Below, piece after piece: positions 1-10,250 of a stretch of 46,651 nt of DNA. Each line of letters opens with the position of its first letter. Position 1 is the stretch's first letter. Made by a program: the position numbers and the translations under genes. Source of the stretch: a virus; IMG/VR virus record IMGVR_UViG_3300044846_000714, positions 1-46,651 of that record; one strand, given 5' to 3'. A model generated the notes under the pieces. It ran no database searches, was not told the DNA's origin, and was given only the letters and a program-made list of their open reading frames with translations.

Positions 1-3000
1 CATCATACTTAGCATTTACTTTAGAAATTGTATCTTCTATAAAATCTTTACTAAGAGGTTTTTGTCGTCTACCATCTTCTCGTTTTACAAAAACATCAAA
101 TTCTGCTAACTCTTCTTGTCTTCTTTTTTCTATGTCAGCTTTAGCATCTGTAGGTTGAGTAGTAACTACAGGAGTAGGATTAGTAAACTGCTGATAGGTT
201 TGAATAACAGCTTCCTGAGGATTAGCAAGATCTATAGTAGCCATTATTCTTGGGGTACCATAAGTCTTTCCAAAAGGAACATTAGGATCAACAAGAATAA
301 CTGTAACAGGTTTTTCTCTACCTTCTACGTTGACTCTGCCTAAGAAATGTGAGGCGTAAACAGCATCAGGATCGTTAGGATCGTATTTCCTTCTCTCAAT
401 ACTAACAGAAGGTACTCCTGGTTCTCTTACCAACTTAAAATAGTAGATATCAGTAAGCTTAGTAGGATCAGCTAAAACAGTGTTTAGTGCTATGTTATAG
501 AACTCTTCTCCTACTTTTTGCATAGGATCAACTAAGTAGTCAGCACCTGGACTTTTCTGTGCCGCAGATAATGCTCTATCAAAGGGAAGTATAGAAAGGT
601 TCTTAACTTTATTCTGTACTCCTGCTACTACCATACTAGGTTTAGGCGCAGTAGGGGGAGGCGTAGGAGTCTTGGGTACCTCAGGAGCTTTAGGAGCTGT
701 TCCTGTAATTTCAGGAAACTGCTTTTCTAAAGATTCTGGGGCTAAGTAGATTACCTTGTTTACTGGCATAGCTACTTGACCGTCTTGAATTGGGAAGTTA
801 TGAGTGTCTTTTATATACTGTGCATAAGATTGAGTAACCATGCCAGAGGGTTTAAATCTCATAATAGGTTCTCCACTTCTCATTAGAGCTAAACTTGCTT
901 TGTAGTAATGATTCTTTAATTCCTTAGCAAATTCTTCTTTTGTTAGCACTTCATTCTTAAAGCCTGTAGCAGTACCTGTAGATTTTACAATGATTACAGG
1001 GAACTGACCTGGACCAGGATACTCCTCATTCACAAAGAAGTGCAAACGATCTTTCTTATTTACTTGGTTAATCAAGTTAAACAAATATTCTTCTGCCTCT
1101 TTAGGACTACTGAAGTATGGATTCTCCTCTGAGAAATACAAGTCAGCAAGAGCATCTGCTTCTTGGGGATCTATCTTGTTGTTTGTTAACAAGGTAGGAT
1201 TACCGTTGTTATTAAAATAAACACGACCTTTACGGAAAGAATAGTTTTTACCAAATATAGGTTCCCTAGGATCTTCTGCAATTTTAAATTCTGCGATACC
1301 TGCTTTCTGTACATTATCTACCTCTACTTCACTACCAACCTTGTAGCTAGTTATAGGAGCCTCAAGCATTACACCAGAAGATACACTGTGATCGAAGTCT
1401 ATACTAGGTAAAGTATCAGCAAAAGAGTTTGCATCTTTAATGAGTTTAGTCATAGCCAACATTCTTTCATAGTTAGCTTGGTTTTTACTTCTTAGGTTTT
1501 CTTTGTCACCACCCAACTCTTCGTAATCATTTTCTACTCTTTCACTAATTCTAAAACCTTGTGCTTCTATTCTAGGAAAGTTTAATTCAAGCGGTAATCC
1601 ATCTTTCAATATAGTATTTCCATCTTCGTCTACTGCTGTGATAATGACTTGAGGATCGACAAACAAACCTGTACCTACTGGATATACTTTACCTCCTTTA
1701 AACTTTGCATCTACAGAAGTAAAGAAGAATCTTAAGTTGCCTTTGTCAAAGAAATTTTTACCTAGAATGAGATCTAATGGAGCTAACAACAAGTCTAGAT
1801 CTTCATCAGATAAACTATTCCAAGTATCTAAAGACATCTGGTTTTCTGAGATATGATTGGTAATCTTATTAAACTCAACTAATGCTTCTGCTTCTGTAGT
1901 AATAGCTTCGTTGTTTTCTACAATATGATTAAGCAGGAACAACTTTCTATTCATTACCCTCATCCTTACACCTGGAGTAGTAGCTATATATTCTATTAAA
2001 GCTACATTACGTAGTGTAGCAGGATCTGTTGACTTCTGATTAGCTGCATTATATTCTACTGCAACTGTTCTCAGTGGAGAAGCCAAAGATTCTAGTTGGG
2101 TAAGTCTTGCTTGTACTTGTTGAGTTACTTCGTTGTTTAGTTTATCTACCTTGGTTCCTTGCTTAGGAGTAGGAGCATTTTTACTAGTTGTTGCCTTAGC
2201 AGGACTAGGAGTAACTGGAGTAGGGGTTGGAGTGATAGGTGCAGTGGGAGTAGTTCTACTACTTACTCTATCTGCAGGCATGTCGTTAAGGAAATACCTG
2301 TCTGCAATAAACTTAAGGAATATAACTGCATTCTGTTTATTCTCGTTTCCTTTGTTCTCTCTCCAAACATTTAAGTAAATATTTCTAAATTCTTCTGGAG
2401 TAATCTTTTTATCTAAGAGATCATCTAATGCATTAATTAAAGTATTGTAGTCTTTAGTATTTTGAGTAAACACTGAAGACAACCTGTTCTTAACTGCCGA
2501 CTCAAATGCCTTAGCAAATCCTAGAGGACTAGCCTTTGCTCTGTCAATCATACGATTATAACCAGCAAGATACATTTCGTCTCTATTAGACTCTCCTGAC
2601 TCACTCACTACTTCAGGAGTACTTGCAACTTGATTAGCAATATTACTAAATTCCGCTTGTTCTTCTTTCTCTGTCTCTCCTCCTTCTACTACTTGTGTAT
2701 CTAGTATCTGTTGAGATTTCTTTTGAGCCCTTCTCTGTATAAGCGCTTCTCTTGCCTGATCTAACTCCTCCTGGGTATATTCTACTAATGGAAATATTTT
2801 GTTTACTAGATCAACGTTATATGCGTAATTAGTCTTAAAAGCTACTGCCTTGTCTAAGAAGTTTGTAAGTACTTCAGTACGTACTTCAGGTTCTGCTATA
2901 GCGATGGCTTCTTGTGCTCTTTTGTTACTGTCAGCAAGATTCTCAGTTACAGTAGTGTAGAGGTCTGAGTTTATATGATCTTTGTTTGCTTTAGCATACT

Positions 3001-5944
3001 CATAAGCTTCCTGTATACCAAAGAGATCGCCTGCTTGTTCTAGGGTATTAGCATCAAAGTTACTTACTTTTTGTTCTACTTTATTCTGACCAAACTCATC
3101 TCTCTCGTTAACAAGATCGTTCATTTGTTTTCCATAAGCATCAAGTAGTCTTTCTTTATGTTCTACTTGGCCAGGAACTTCTTCCTCTCCTTTTAATCTA
3201 AGATAGTCTAAATCTTTTTGAAGATTAATTCTAGACTCTACTAGGTCAGCAGCACTGTCTACTTTAAGTACAGCTTCGATCTTTTCATCGTATACCTTTC
3301 TAATAATTTCGTTCTTTTCGGAATTAGTTAGATTAGCATAGCGATCAATTCTCTTTTGTGTCTTAAGGATTGACTTGTTAATAGAGTCAATTTCTTTGTC
3401 TATGTCTTCCTGTGAAACTTGAAGATCTCTATCTGTTAGTAGACCAGCTTCGTAGAAATACTTTTTATCTTCTTCTGAGATACTTCCTTTATTTATATAT
3501 TGGATATCTCCTCTTTTTAATTTAGCGTAGAGTTCGGTAAGTCTTTCTCGTTCTTTCTGTTCTTCCTTTGTGGGTTCAGGGTTACGATCAAACTCAGCTA
3601 ATTGTTTTCTTATAAGTCTCTGTCTCTTTCTAGACTCCTCAGCAAGTACGTTGCCAGCTTTGTAGTTAGCAAATGCTTGCTTCTCTGTATCAGACATTGA
3701 GTCAAGATCTATTTCTAGAAGTTCATTACGTCTTAGTACATTTGTAAACAAAGCAAACTGCTCGTCCTTGTCTAGGTTAAGAGTTTTTAGATCTCTAATA
3801 TTATCAAAACCTACTAATGACTTCATAGTTCCTTCTAGGGTACGAACCTTAGCCATTCCTTGTACAAAGTCTTGATCAGATATTTTACCTTTATCTTTTA
3901 GGTCTTGTAGTTTAGCAATAAACAATTCTGGATTGTTTGCTGCTTCCCAGTTAGATTGTCTTTGTAAGTTTTCAGGTCTAGTGTAAGCATATCCTCCTGC
4001 ACCTACAGTACCGAAGCTATAAATAAGTCCTGCTGCAAAAGACTCAACCAAGGTATCAGTAAGACTTTTAGCTGTTACTTGTTCTCTATCTCGGAGTGCG
4101 TACTCTTCTGGCATAATGCCATTCTGTACAATTGCATTACCTAACAAAGAAATTTCTTCTTCTAATGCTTCTACGGCATTCTGTTTAGCTCCTAGCTTAG
4201 CAAATTGATAAGTGTTATTTAGGTAAGAACCTAGGCGTTGTCCAAAGTTAAGTTCTAACTTAGCTGCTCTCATAGCAGAAGAAGCTAACGTAGTAGTTAC
4301 AGGACGCATCTTAAGAGCCCCTACGTCAGGGAATCCAATTGCTTCAGCTGTTGCTTCTACTATACCTCCTGCAAGACCTCTTTTTACATAGTCTCCTCCC
4401 CATCTTTTTTCTTGTTCTACAAAATGAGGAATAGTATTAGCTGCTACAGAAGCAAAGGTTGCAGCTCTGTCTGCTAGTTTAAGTTCGTTACCTAAGGCAG
4501 ATACTTTATTTAAAGCATCATATGCACGAGAGATGCCAGCAGCACCACTAGAGATAGCTCCTAACTCTGCTGCAGCTACTCCACTAACTACCCCCTCAAC
4601 TAAGGCACCTCCTGCAATAATTGGAATCATCTGAGCTACCATAGCTCCACCTGCTTCAGGAATAGATCCCCAGTTAAATGCTCTAGAGCCATCAGCTTTA
4701 GTGTACATAAACTGATTAGACATAACAGGTCTATTGTCCTTATCGTAAGTAATTATATCAGGCTTGTAAAATGCCTCACTAAATACAGCTTGTGAGAAGT
4801 CACTGGCATTAAACAGTTTATCCTGTATAAGTTTACCTGGAAGAGTATCTCCAAAAGCTTTTATAACACTTCTTCTTGCAGAACTACCTTCACCAAATAA
4901 AGTCTTTTCTGCATCAGAAGCGTACTTGTCTACTTTATAAACTTGATCAAGAGAGTTTAATCTTTGATCTACAATAGATAAAGAATTTCTAAGATACTTG
5001 ATATTGTCTGGATTGTAATCTACAGCATCTCTAGGTTTCAACAATTCTGTCTGTAAGTCTCCCATAATAGCAGACTTAACTGAAGATAGAGACTCTTTTT
5101 CTAGATCATGTTTAAAGTTTGCAGCTGTTTGATCTTTAGTAGGATCAGCAAAAGCTCTTCTTGCTTCTTGTTGAAACTGAGGTGCCTCTTCTCCTTCTCT
5201 GTATAAGTAATGTCCTTTAGTAGCAAAAGCATCCTCAAGTCTTGGCTTAACAAAGTCATCAAAGTTATTATAAGCACCCTTAGTACCCATTCTTGCTTTA
5301 CTTAAAGCATCGTATAGACCTTTAGGACTTCCAAATTGATTTATAGTTTGTTTACCGTAGTTAGTAAACTCTGCTTCTTTAATAGCTGAAATACCTTGAC
5401 TAAATAGATCCTGAGGAAGAATTGATCCAGAAATATCTGTTAAGTCTGCATTAGCTTGGGTAAGAGTTTTTTTCTTTTGGTCTATCAAAGATTCTTTACC
5501 TCTAAAGAAACTTTCTCCAAAAGAAGACAGACCTTGAGCTAGACCTACAACAGTCTCTAAACCATCAAACAAAAAAGAATTGTCCTGAGCCTTTTCTCTT
5601 ATGCTTTCAATCTCAGAGTAGATATCATTTAGTTCTTGTTTAGAACCAGCATTTTCTATTCTATCAAAAACAGAAGACGCAGCTCTATCAGCAAACTGAG
5701 GATTAGGCATAGCTTGCCTATATAAACTCTTAAGAGAATTTAATTTTAGATTTCTTTGTTCTTGTAGTCCTTTTTGTTGATCTAGTCTGTCTTGTTCTAA
5801 GACAGATAACTCAGCTTTCTGTTGGAAAGAGTTCTGAACATCTAAAGGAATAAGAGTATTAAATCTTTCTCTCATATCCCCAGGTGCAGCACCTGCTAGG
5901 GACTTTGAAAGGGGACCTAAGTTTGCTTGGTATTTATTAGGCAT
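1..5944 (-). CDS. Giant internal (ejected) virion protein, partial
   Basis: Open frame of 1981 codons from the ATG at 5944 to the left edge, with no stop; the C-terminus is outside the window. The N-terminal third is mostly helical and charged. Hydrophobic Gly/Ala-rich segments lie at about residues 421-470 (MVAQMIPIIAGGALVEGVV) and 630-650 (ESFAAGLIYSFGTVGAGG), with a conserved-looking EALEEEISLLG stretch between them. Long coiled-coil-like regions follow, then Pro/Thr-rich linkers near 1225-1263, 1750-1768 and 1918. Giant proteins with such Gly/Ala segments, encoded after the muzzle and other internal proteins, are typical ejected cargo proteins of podovirus-like phages. No DxDxD-type RNA polymerase motif is visible in the part present. 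The start lies 1 base after the stop of the upstream gene. A tape-measure role is the main alternative. Confidence 0.75.
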   Translation of the reverse strand, partial: MPNKYQANLGPLSKSLAGAAPGDMRERFNTLIPLDVQNSFQQKAELSVLEQDRLDQQKGLQEQRNLKLNSLKSLYRQAMPNPQFADRAASSVFDRIENAGSKQELNDIYSEIESIREKAQDNSFLFDGLETVVGLAQGLSSFGESFFRGKESLIDQKKKTLTQANADLTDISGSILPQDLFSQGISAIKEAEFTNYGKQTINQFGSPKGLYDALSKARMGTKGAYNNFDDFVKPRLEDAFATKGHYLYREGEEAPQFQQEARRAFADPTKDQTAANFKHDLEKESLSSVKSAIMGDLQTELLKPRDAVDYNPDNIKYLRNSLSIVDQRLNSLDQVYKVDKYASDAEKTLFGEGSSARRSVIKAFGDTLPGKLIQDKLFNASDFSQAVFSEAFYKPDIITYDKDNRPVMSNQFMYTKADGSRAFNWGSIPEAGGAMVAQMIPIIAGGALVEGVVSGVAAAELGAISSGAAGISRAYDALNKVSALGNELKLADRAATFASVAANTIPHFVEQEKRWGGDYVKRGLAGGIVEATAEAIGFPDVGALKMRPVTTTLASSAMRAAKLELNFGQRLGSYLNNTYQFAKLGAKQNAVEALEEEISLLGNAIVQNGIMPEEYALRDREQVTAKSLTDTLVESFAAGLIYSFGTVGAGGYAYTRPENLQRQSNWEAANNPELFIAKLQDLKDKGKISDQDFVQGMAKVRTLEGTMKSLVGFDNIRDLKTLNLDKDEQFALFTNVLRRNELLEIDLDSMSDTEKQAFANYKAGNVLAEESRKRQRLIRKQLAEFDRNPEPTKEEQKERERLTELYAKLKRGDIQYINKGSISEEDKKYFYEAGLLTDRDLQVSQEDIDKEIDSINKSILKTQKRIDRYANLTNSEKNEIIRKVYDEKIEAVLKVDSAADLVESRINLQKDLDYLRLKGEEEVPGQVEHKERLLDAYGKQMNDLVNERDEFGQNKVEQKVSNFDANTLEQAGDLFGIQEAYEYAKANKDHINSDLYTTVTENLADSNKRAQEAIAIAEPEVRTEVLTNFLDKAVAFKTNYAYNVDLVNKIFPLVEYTQEELDQAREALIQRRAQKKSQQILDTQVVEGGETEKEEQAEFSNIANQVASTPEVVSESGESNRDEMYLAGYNRMIDRAKASPLGFAKAFESAVKNRLSSVFTQNTKDYNTLINALDDLLDKKITPEEFRNIYLNVWRENKGNENKQNAVIFLKFIADRYFLNDMPADRVSSRTTPTAPITPTPTPVTPSPAKATTSKNAPTPKQGTKVDKLNNEVTQQVQARLTQLESLASPLRTVAVEYNAANQKSTDPATLRNVALIEYIATTPGVRMRVMNRKLFLLNHIVENNEAITTEAEALVEFNKITNHISENQMSLDTWNSLSDEDLDLLLAPLDLILGKNFFDKGNLRFFFTSVDAKFKGGKVYPVGTGLFVDPQVIITAVDEDGNTILKDGLPLELNFPRIEAQGFRISERVENDYEELGGDKENLRSKNQANYERMLAMTKLIKDANSFADTLPSIDFDHSVSSGVMLEAPITSYKVGSEVEVDNVQKAGIAEFKIAEDPREPIFGKNYSFRKGRVYFNNNGNPTLLTNNKIDPQEADALADLYFSEENPYFSSPKEAEEYLFNLINQVNKKDRLHFFVNEEYPGPGQFPVIIVKSTGTATGFKNEVLTKEEFAKELKNHYYKASLALMRSGEPIMRFKPSGMVTQSYAQYIKDTHNFPIQDGQVAMPVNKVIYLAPESLEKQFPEITGTAPKAPEVPKTPTPPPTAPKPSMVVAGVQNKVKNLSILPFDRALSAAQKSPGADYLVDPMQKVGEEFYNIALNTVLADPTKLTDIYYFKLVREPGVPSVSIERRKYDPNDPDAVYASHFLGRVNVEGREKPVTVILVDPNVPFGKTYGTPRIMATIDLANPQEAVIQTYQQFTNPTPVVTTQPTDAKADIEKRRQEELAEFDVFVKREDGRRQKPLSKDFIEDTISKVNAKYD

Positions 5945-5945
5945 T

Positions 5946-7664
5946 TTATTGTGGTTTCTCTGGTTTAATTCTTCTGATATCTTGTAGGTTAAATAAAGTC
6001 ATTGCGTCTAGATTTTCTAACTCGCCTAACTCGTATTTAAATCCAAACCCACCAGCATCAGTAACAAAGTATTCTTCTGCTTTTGAAGCTTCTTTAGGTA
6101 CTAAGGTATAACCTGATCCCATGTTAGCGTCTCTTGCATTCAACTGACTTATATCTACAATATTACCATTTCTGTCTTGTATGTCATACAGACTAGTAGC
6201 AATACTCTTCAAGTTTTTAAGGGTCTTTTCGTATTTAGCGTTGTCTCCAAAAGTAGCCTTAATTACTTTAGCATCTTGTTCATTCCAAGTACCACTCAAT
6301 ACTGATCTAAGCAATGCGTCTTTGACAGTAATAGGAATGTCTTTACCTGACTGATCTACTCCTCTAGACAATAACTTCTTAAGAGCTACCATAAGTTGCG
6401 CTTGCTTCTGAGTATCATTAGTTCCTACTCCAGCCAACAGATCGTTCTTCAAGGTCATAGTCTTTCCTTCCCCTGTTACGCTTTCAGTATCACCCATAAA
6501 AGAACCATCTACCTCAAAGCTTCCAGGAGGCAAAGGAACCTTACCTTCTTTTGCTTTAGTACTTAGCCCTAGTCTATCAAGAGTTGCCTCTTCTTGGACC
6601 CTCAAGTTAGACTCATAGGCTTTAAGAGCATACTGATCTACATCTAGATCTTTCTCTACTTGCTGGTAAGCGTAAGCATTACTTGCATCAAAGATAGTTT
6701 GGTCCTGCATAAAGTTGATAACTTCATTGTCTGGGACTTCACCTAAACCTCTTGATGCTCTTTGACTTAGAACGTCTCTTTGCATGTAAGCTTTAGAAAG
6801 ACTTCTATCAATGTCAAGCATTCTTGGATCATCAGAAGGAATATTTTTTTGTTTAGCAATTGCTTTCTTTCCCTCTAAGTCTTCGATCTGTGCTTGACTA
6901 AGTTGTAGTGTTTCATTTATGTGACCTAGATACTGTTGCTTAGCTGCATCTTGGTTAGAATTCATATACTTGTAGGTAGCATCCATCTGCAACTGTTCAA
7001 GTTCTGCAGGTGTTAACGAGGACATGTAAGCGTCTCTAATACGACCTTGATCCACACTACTTATCACAGTTTTTTGTATACGTCTTCCATCTGGTGTAAA
7101 CTCAAAACGAGTTTCAATATTAGGTTTAATCTTAGTAAGAACTTCTCCATACTTTTTACCTGTGCCCTCTTGATATGGCTTGTAGGCTTGATAGCTAAGT
7201 TTACTATTGATGTCCCCGTTATTTTTCCAAGCAGCTATATCTTTAAAATAAAAATAATCATTAACTGGACTCTTGTACTTAGGATCTAGTTTTTTATACT
7301 CTTCCATCATACTATTGTAGGTCTTTGCAGAGTCTACTGCTGTAAGAAGAGTGGAGTCATTTTCTAGGGGTCTTCCTATATTAAGTACTGCGTCTACATT
7401 CCCTTTAATAGAAAAGTCTAGTCCTGCATTTTGGTTAATTGCTTTGACCATGTTATTCATGTTTTTGTCAAAGTATTCTTTGTCTACGTCTCTAACCAAA
7501 GAGTTTCTAATCTTACCGTAAGCGTCAATGCTTTGTTGTACTTTAGATCTACCCTCGTCAAACATCTCCTGTTTCTTAACAGCTAACTTGATTAAGTCAT
7601 CTGCTGGTAAAGGATCAATGTAGTCTGGATAAACGAATTTGGTATGTTGTGCTGAAATTGGCAT
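5946..7664 (-). CDS. Internal virion protein, cargo type
   Basis: 572 residues, soluble and helical, with no signal peptide or membrane segment. The first 90 residues follow a pattern I recognise from structural genes of Bacteroidota phages: a short N-terminus with YIDPLPADDLIKLAVKKQ, then an amphipathic helix, then DVDKEYFDKNMNNMV and a 'GLDFS' turn. Those proteins are described as structural or internal virion proteins. It sits between two other predicted internal proteins with 3-base and 1-base gaps, so it is translated as part of the operon that starts at the promoter near 10203. It is probably packaged in the capsid and ejected with the DNA. No catalytic motif is visible. The family is recognised by pattern only; the role is inferred from position. 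Confidence 0.65.
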   Translation of the reverse strand: MPISAQHTKFVYPDYIDPLPADDLIKLAVKKQEMFDEGRSKVQQSIDAYGKIRNSLVRDVDKEYFDKNMNNMVKAINQNAGLDFSIKGNVDAVLNIGRPLENDSTLLTAVDSAKTYNSMMEEYKKLDPKYKSPVNDYFYFKDIAAWKNNGDINSKLSYQAYKPYQEGTGKKYGEVLTKIKPNIETRFEFTPDGRRIQKTVISSVDQGRIRDAYMSSLTPAELEQLQMDATYKYMNSNQDAAKQQYLGHINETLQLSQAQIEDLEGKKAIAKQKNIPSDDPRMLDIDRSLSKAYMQRDVLSQRASRGLGEVPDNEVINFMQDQTIFDASNAYAYQQVEKDLDVDQYALKAYESNLRVQEEATLDRLGLSTKAKEGKVPLPPGSFEVDGSFMGDTESVTGEGKTMTLKNDLLAGVGTNDTQKQAQLMVALKKLLSRGVDQSGKDIPITVKDALLRSVLSGTWNEQDAKVIKATFGDNAKYEKTLKNLKSIATSLYDIQDRNGNIVDISQLNARDANMGSGYTLVPKEASKAEEYFVTDAGGFGFKYELGELENLDAMTLFNLQDIRRIKPEKPQ

Positions 7665-7667
7665 GGT

Positions 7668-10139
7668 TTAATATTTAGGTTTTTTATACATTCCCTTTTT
7701 AGCTGTTTTCTTTTTAGTGTCTTCAGCATCTATGTAGTTGTTGAAAGCATTAAAATAAAATGGCAACTGTTCTTCTGTTACATCCATCTGACCTTTTGAG
7801 GTAGTATTAAATGAAGGAACAAGGTTATTAATAAATGCAGCTTTTCTAGATTCACTCTGATCAAACAAACCTTTCTTAGTTATCATATTTGCAATAGATG
7901 CTTGTTTTTCTGCAGACTGAGCGTCTCTTGCTTGACCTACTAGGTTATTGTATACACGATCAAATGCTTGAGCATTGAACTGATCTGCACTAAAGGAAGC
8001 CTGTGCATTTGCTATATCTGCTCTAGACCTACCTTCTGCATCATAGTTTTGTTTAGTCTGGAAAGCCTTTTGTTTAGCATCAATTCCTGCAATATAAACA
8101 TCTAAAGGATCTGCACCACTTCTCATAGCTGCTGTACCCATGTTATCTATGTTCTGTAACTCGCTTTGAATGTTCAAAGTTTGAGGACGAAGATAAGGAG
8201 CATCTATCTCAGGGATAGCATAAGGATAAATTTGTTGTGATTGTGCTAGTCCCATAGCTTCAGGAATAGCCTGATACAAAGGAAACTTTCCGGGAGTGTA
8301 AGTTCCTCTTGGTGCAGTTCCTGGCTGATTAAACTCAATATCTTTTGTCTCTAGTGGAACATCTTCATAAGTATAGTCCTGGGCATCAGTTCTACTCTTT
8401 GCTCTCACTGCTTGTCCTATAGTAGTGTTACCAAAAATTGCATCTGCTTTTGAAATTGGTTTTCCTAGATACACGTCATCTGCCATTCCTGTAGGAGTCA
8501 GATCAAAGTCAGACAGAGTTTCTTTAAATTCAGGATTATTCTGGAGATCTGCAAGATCCAAGTAAGACTGTTGAAACATTTTTGTTTGATCTTCAGTCAA
8601 CGGAGTAAAACCTAACTGCTTTGCAATTTGATTATAAACCTTATTCTTCATACCACCAGCAGTTCTGTCTAAGTCTTCAGTCTTAATATCAAGATTTGGA
8701 TTATTCTTAGCAGCTTCCCTAATAGTGTAGATCTGCTTTTGAGCATCCATAAAGTTTTTAATAAATTGGTCTTTGGATACAGTAGTACTAGGATTCTTTT
8801 CTTTGTACTTAGTATACATAGCATCCTTAACTTTGTCAAACTCAGGTCTACTTAACGTAGAAGACAAATCATCATAGCCTTTATTGTATTCTCCTAAAGT
8901 AGTCTTCTTGTTTGCAGCAGTGACTTTCTGGACTTTATTGTTAGCGCCCATAACGTAATCACCTACCTGAATCGAAGGATCACCTGCTTGCTTAACTGTT
9001 ACTCCCTGTGGAATTTTATACTTACCTCCATCTGCCATGTTAGCTGTAATCTTAGCTTGTACATAACCTGGAAGAGCTTTAAATCCTGGGTTGTTAATAC
9101 TAGCTCCTCTCTTTGCTTCTAGTTCTCCATTAGAGTTACCATTCATTAACTGTTGATCTTCAAACAAATCATCCAGAATTTTCTGATTTCTCTTCATCAT
9201 CAAACTTGCAGTATCCTTATCTACTTGTTTAGCAAAAGGATTATCTAAAGTTTTCTTATATGAAGTTACATCGTAGTTCTTAGCAATCTGAGCAAAGGTT
9301 TTCTTAGATCCTTCTGGCTTTAGATTGTTAGAGTATACACGAGTTTGATCAGGAAGGTTTGTAGGGATACCTCCGTTACTATGAGAAGGGCCTTCTGCCA
9401 TCTCAGTATCTAAGTTAGGAAGTTGGATGAATTCTCCACCTTCAATCTCTACATCGTTCATGCCTTCACTAGCATAACGCTTGTTTATTTTTGCACCCAT
9501 TTCTGCTTTTATTGTAGGTTGATCCTCTGTGCCTCCACTTGTAGTACGACCATACATAAAGTTGTAGTCGTATACTGGCTTAGAGTTTCTTTGTTGTATT
9601 GATTCGTTAAAGTTACGTCGATTCTTTAGATCTTCATTATATCCTGCTAATGAATCTACGCCTAGTAAACCTAAGGTAGCTAACGCAGAACTGTTTTGTT
9701 GCCAGAAGCTAGGTTGTTCTTTTGGAGTAGAAGTAATAGGAGAGGTTTGAATACCCCTCATCGTAGCCTCTTCTTCAGACAAAGGACCTTGTTCTACTCC
9801 AGGAGTTTTTTGATTTACGTCAAAAGGATTAAGCGGAGATAGCATAGAAGTAAAAGTAGGCAAGCTACCTTCATCTTTAAATGTACCTGGCTTATATGAT
9901 TTTGTTTGATCAGTTACCGTACCTTCAGGAGAGTCTGAGGTCTTAAATCCTGTTAGAGATAAGTTAGGAATTTGAAAAGCGTCTTGATAAGAACCTGTAT
10001 TGCTAAATACCTGATTGTTAGACAGGTACTCTTCCATGGTAGGTATAGGAGCAGTAATTCCTTTTGGTTGGATTTTTTCAACCTCAGGATCTACTCCACC
10101 CCCGTTTACAAATTTCTTATACAGTGAGTATCTTAACAT
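7668..10139 (-). CDS. Internal virion protein with GGE-FIQLP/GPSHSNGGI motif
   Basis: 823 residues and first gene of the leftmost operon. Residues about 229-290 contain VEIEGGEFIQLPN, then MAEGPSHSNGGIPTNLP and a TRVYSNNLK ... TFAQIAKNY tail. This signature recurs in very large structural proteins of crAss-like and other Bacteroidota phages; its biochemical role is not known to me. A short hydrophobic helix lies near 150-165. The rest is polar, with a helical Gln/Ala-rich region around 690-760 and a strongly basic C-terminus (KKKTAKKGMYKKPKY). A promoter lies about 60-90 bases upstream, and the leader is A/T-rich without a Shine-Dalgarno site. It is probably packaged inside the head or tail lumen together with the two following gene products. 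Confidence 0.7.
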   Translation of the reverse strand: MLRYSLYKKFVNGGGVDPEVEKIQPKGITAPIPTMEEYLSNNQVFSNTGSYQDAFQIPNLSLTGFKTSDSPEGTVTDQTKSYKPGTFKDEGSLPTFTSMLSPLNPFDVNQKTPGVEQGPLSEEEATMRGIQTSPITSTPKEQPSFWQQNSSALATLGLLGVDSLAGYNEDLKNRRNFNESIQQRNSKPVYDYNFMYGRTTSGGTEDQPTIKAEMGAKINKRYASEGMNDVEIEGGEFIQLPNLDTEMAEGPSHSNGGIPTNLPDQTRVYSNNLKPEGSKKTFAQIAKNYDVTSYKKTLDNPFAKQVDKDTASLMMKRNQKILDDLFEDQQLMNGNSNGELEAKRGASINNPGFKALPGYVQAKITANMADGGKYKIPQGVTVKQAGDPSIQVGDYVMGANNKVQKVTAANKKTTLGEYNKGYDDLSSTLSRPEFDKVKDAMYTKYKEKNPSTTVSKDQFIKNFMDAQKQIYTIREAAKNNPNLDIKTEDLDRTAGGMKNKVYNQIAKQLGFTPLTEDQTKMFQQSYLDLADLQNNPEFKETLSDFDLTPTGMADDVYLGKPISKADAIFGNTTIGQAVRAKSRTDAQDYTYEDVPLETKDIEFNQPGTAPRGTYTPGKFPLYQAIPEAMGLAQSQQIYPYAIPEIDAPYLRPQTLNIQSELQNIDNMGTAAMRSGADPLDVYIAGIDAKQKAFQTKQNYDAEGRSRADIANAQASFSADQFNAQAFDRVYNNLVGQARDAQSAEKQASIANMITKKGLFDQSESRKAAFINNLVPSFNTTSKGQMDVTEEQLPFYFNAFNNYIDAEDTKKKTAKKGMYKKPKY

Positions 10140-10202
10140 GTTTTAATTATTAATGTTATTAACATAGAAAGTTAATAACTGCTTGAGTTTAAGCTAGTTA
10201 TA

Positions 10203-10232
10203 CAAATATACGAGATTAATAAAAAAAAGCAA
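10203..10232 (-). promoter_or_regulatory. Bacteroidota-type promoter of the internal-protein operon
   Basis: On the minus strand a TTG at 10232-10230 is followed by a 19-base spacer and TATATTTG at 10210-10203. This matches the -33 TTG / -7 TAnnTTTG promoter of Bacteroidota. It lies upstream of the 823-residue gene at the only sizeable gap in this part of the window. Its -33 element is embedded in the T-tract of the terminator for the preceding gene. Confidence 0.75.
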
Positions 10233-10250
10233 GGGGTAATTGCTTACCCC
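10221..10250 (-). terminator. Rho-independent terminator after the GIY-YIG gene
   Basis: The minus strand has a perfect 7-bp stem (GGGGTAA / TTACCCC) closed by a GCAA tetraloop and followed by TTGCTTTTTTTT. The stem includes the TAA stop codon of the GIY-YIG gene, and the T-tract overlaps the next promoter. Confidence 0.85.
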
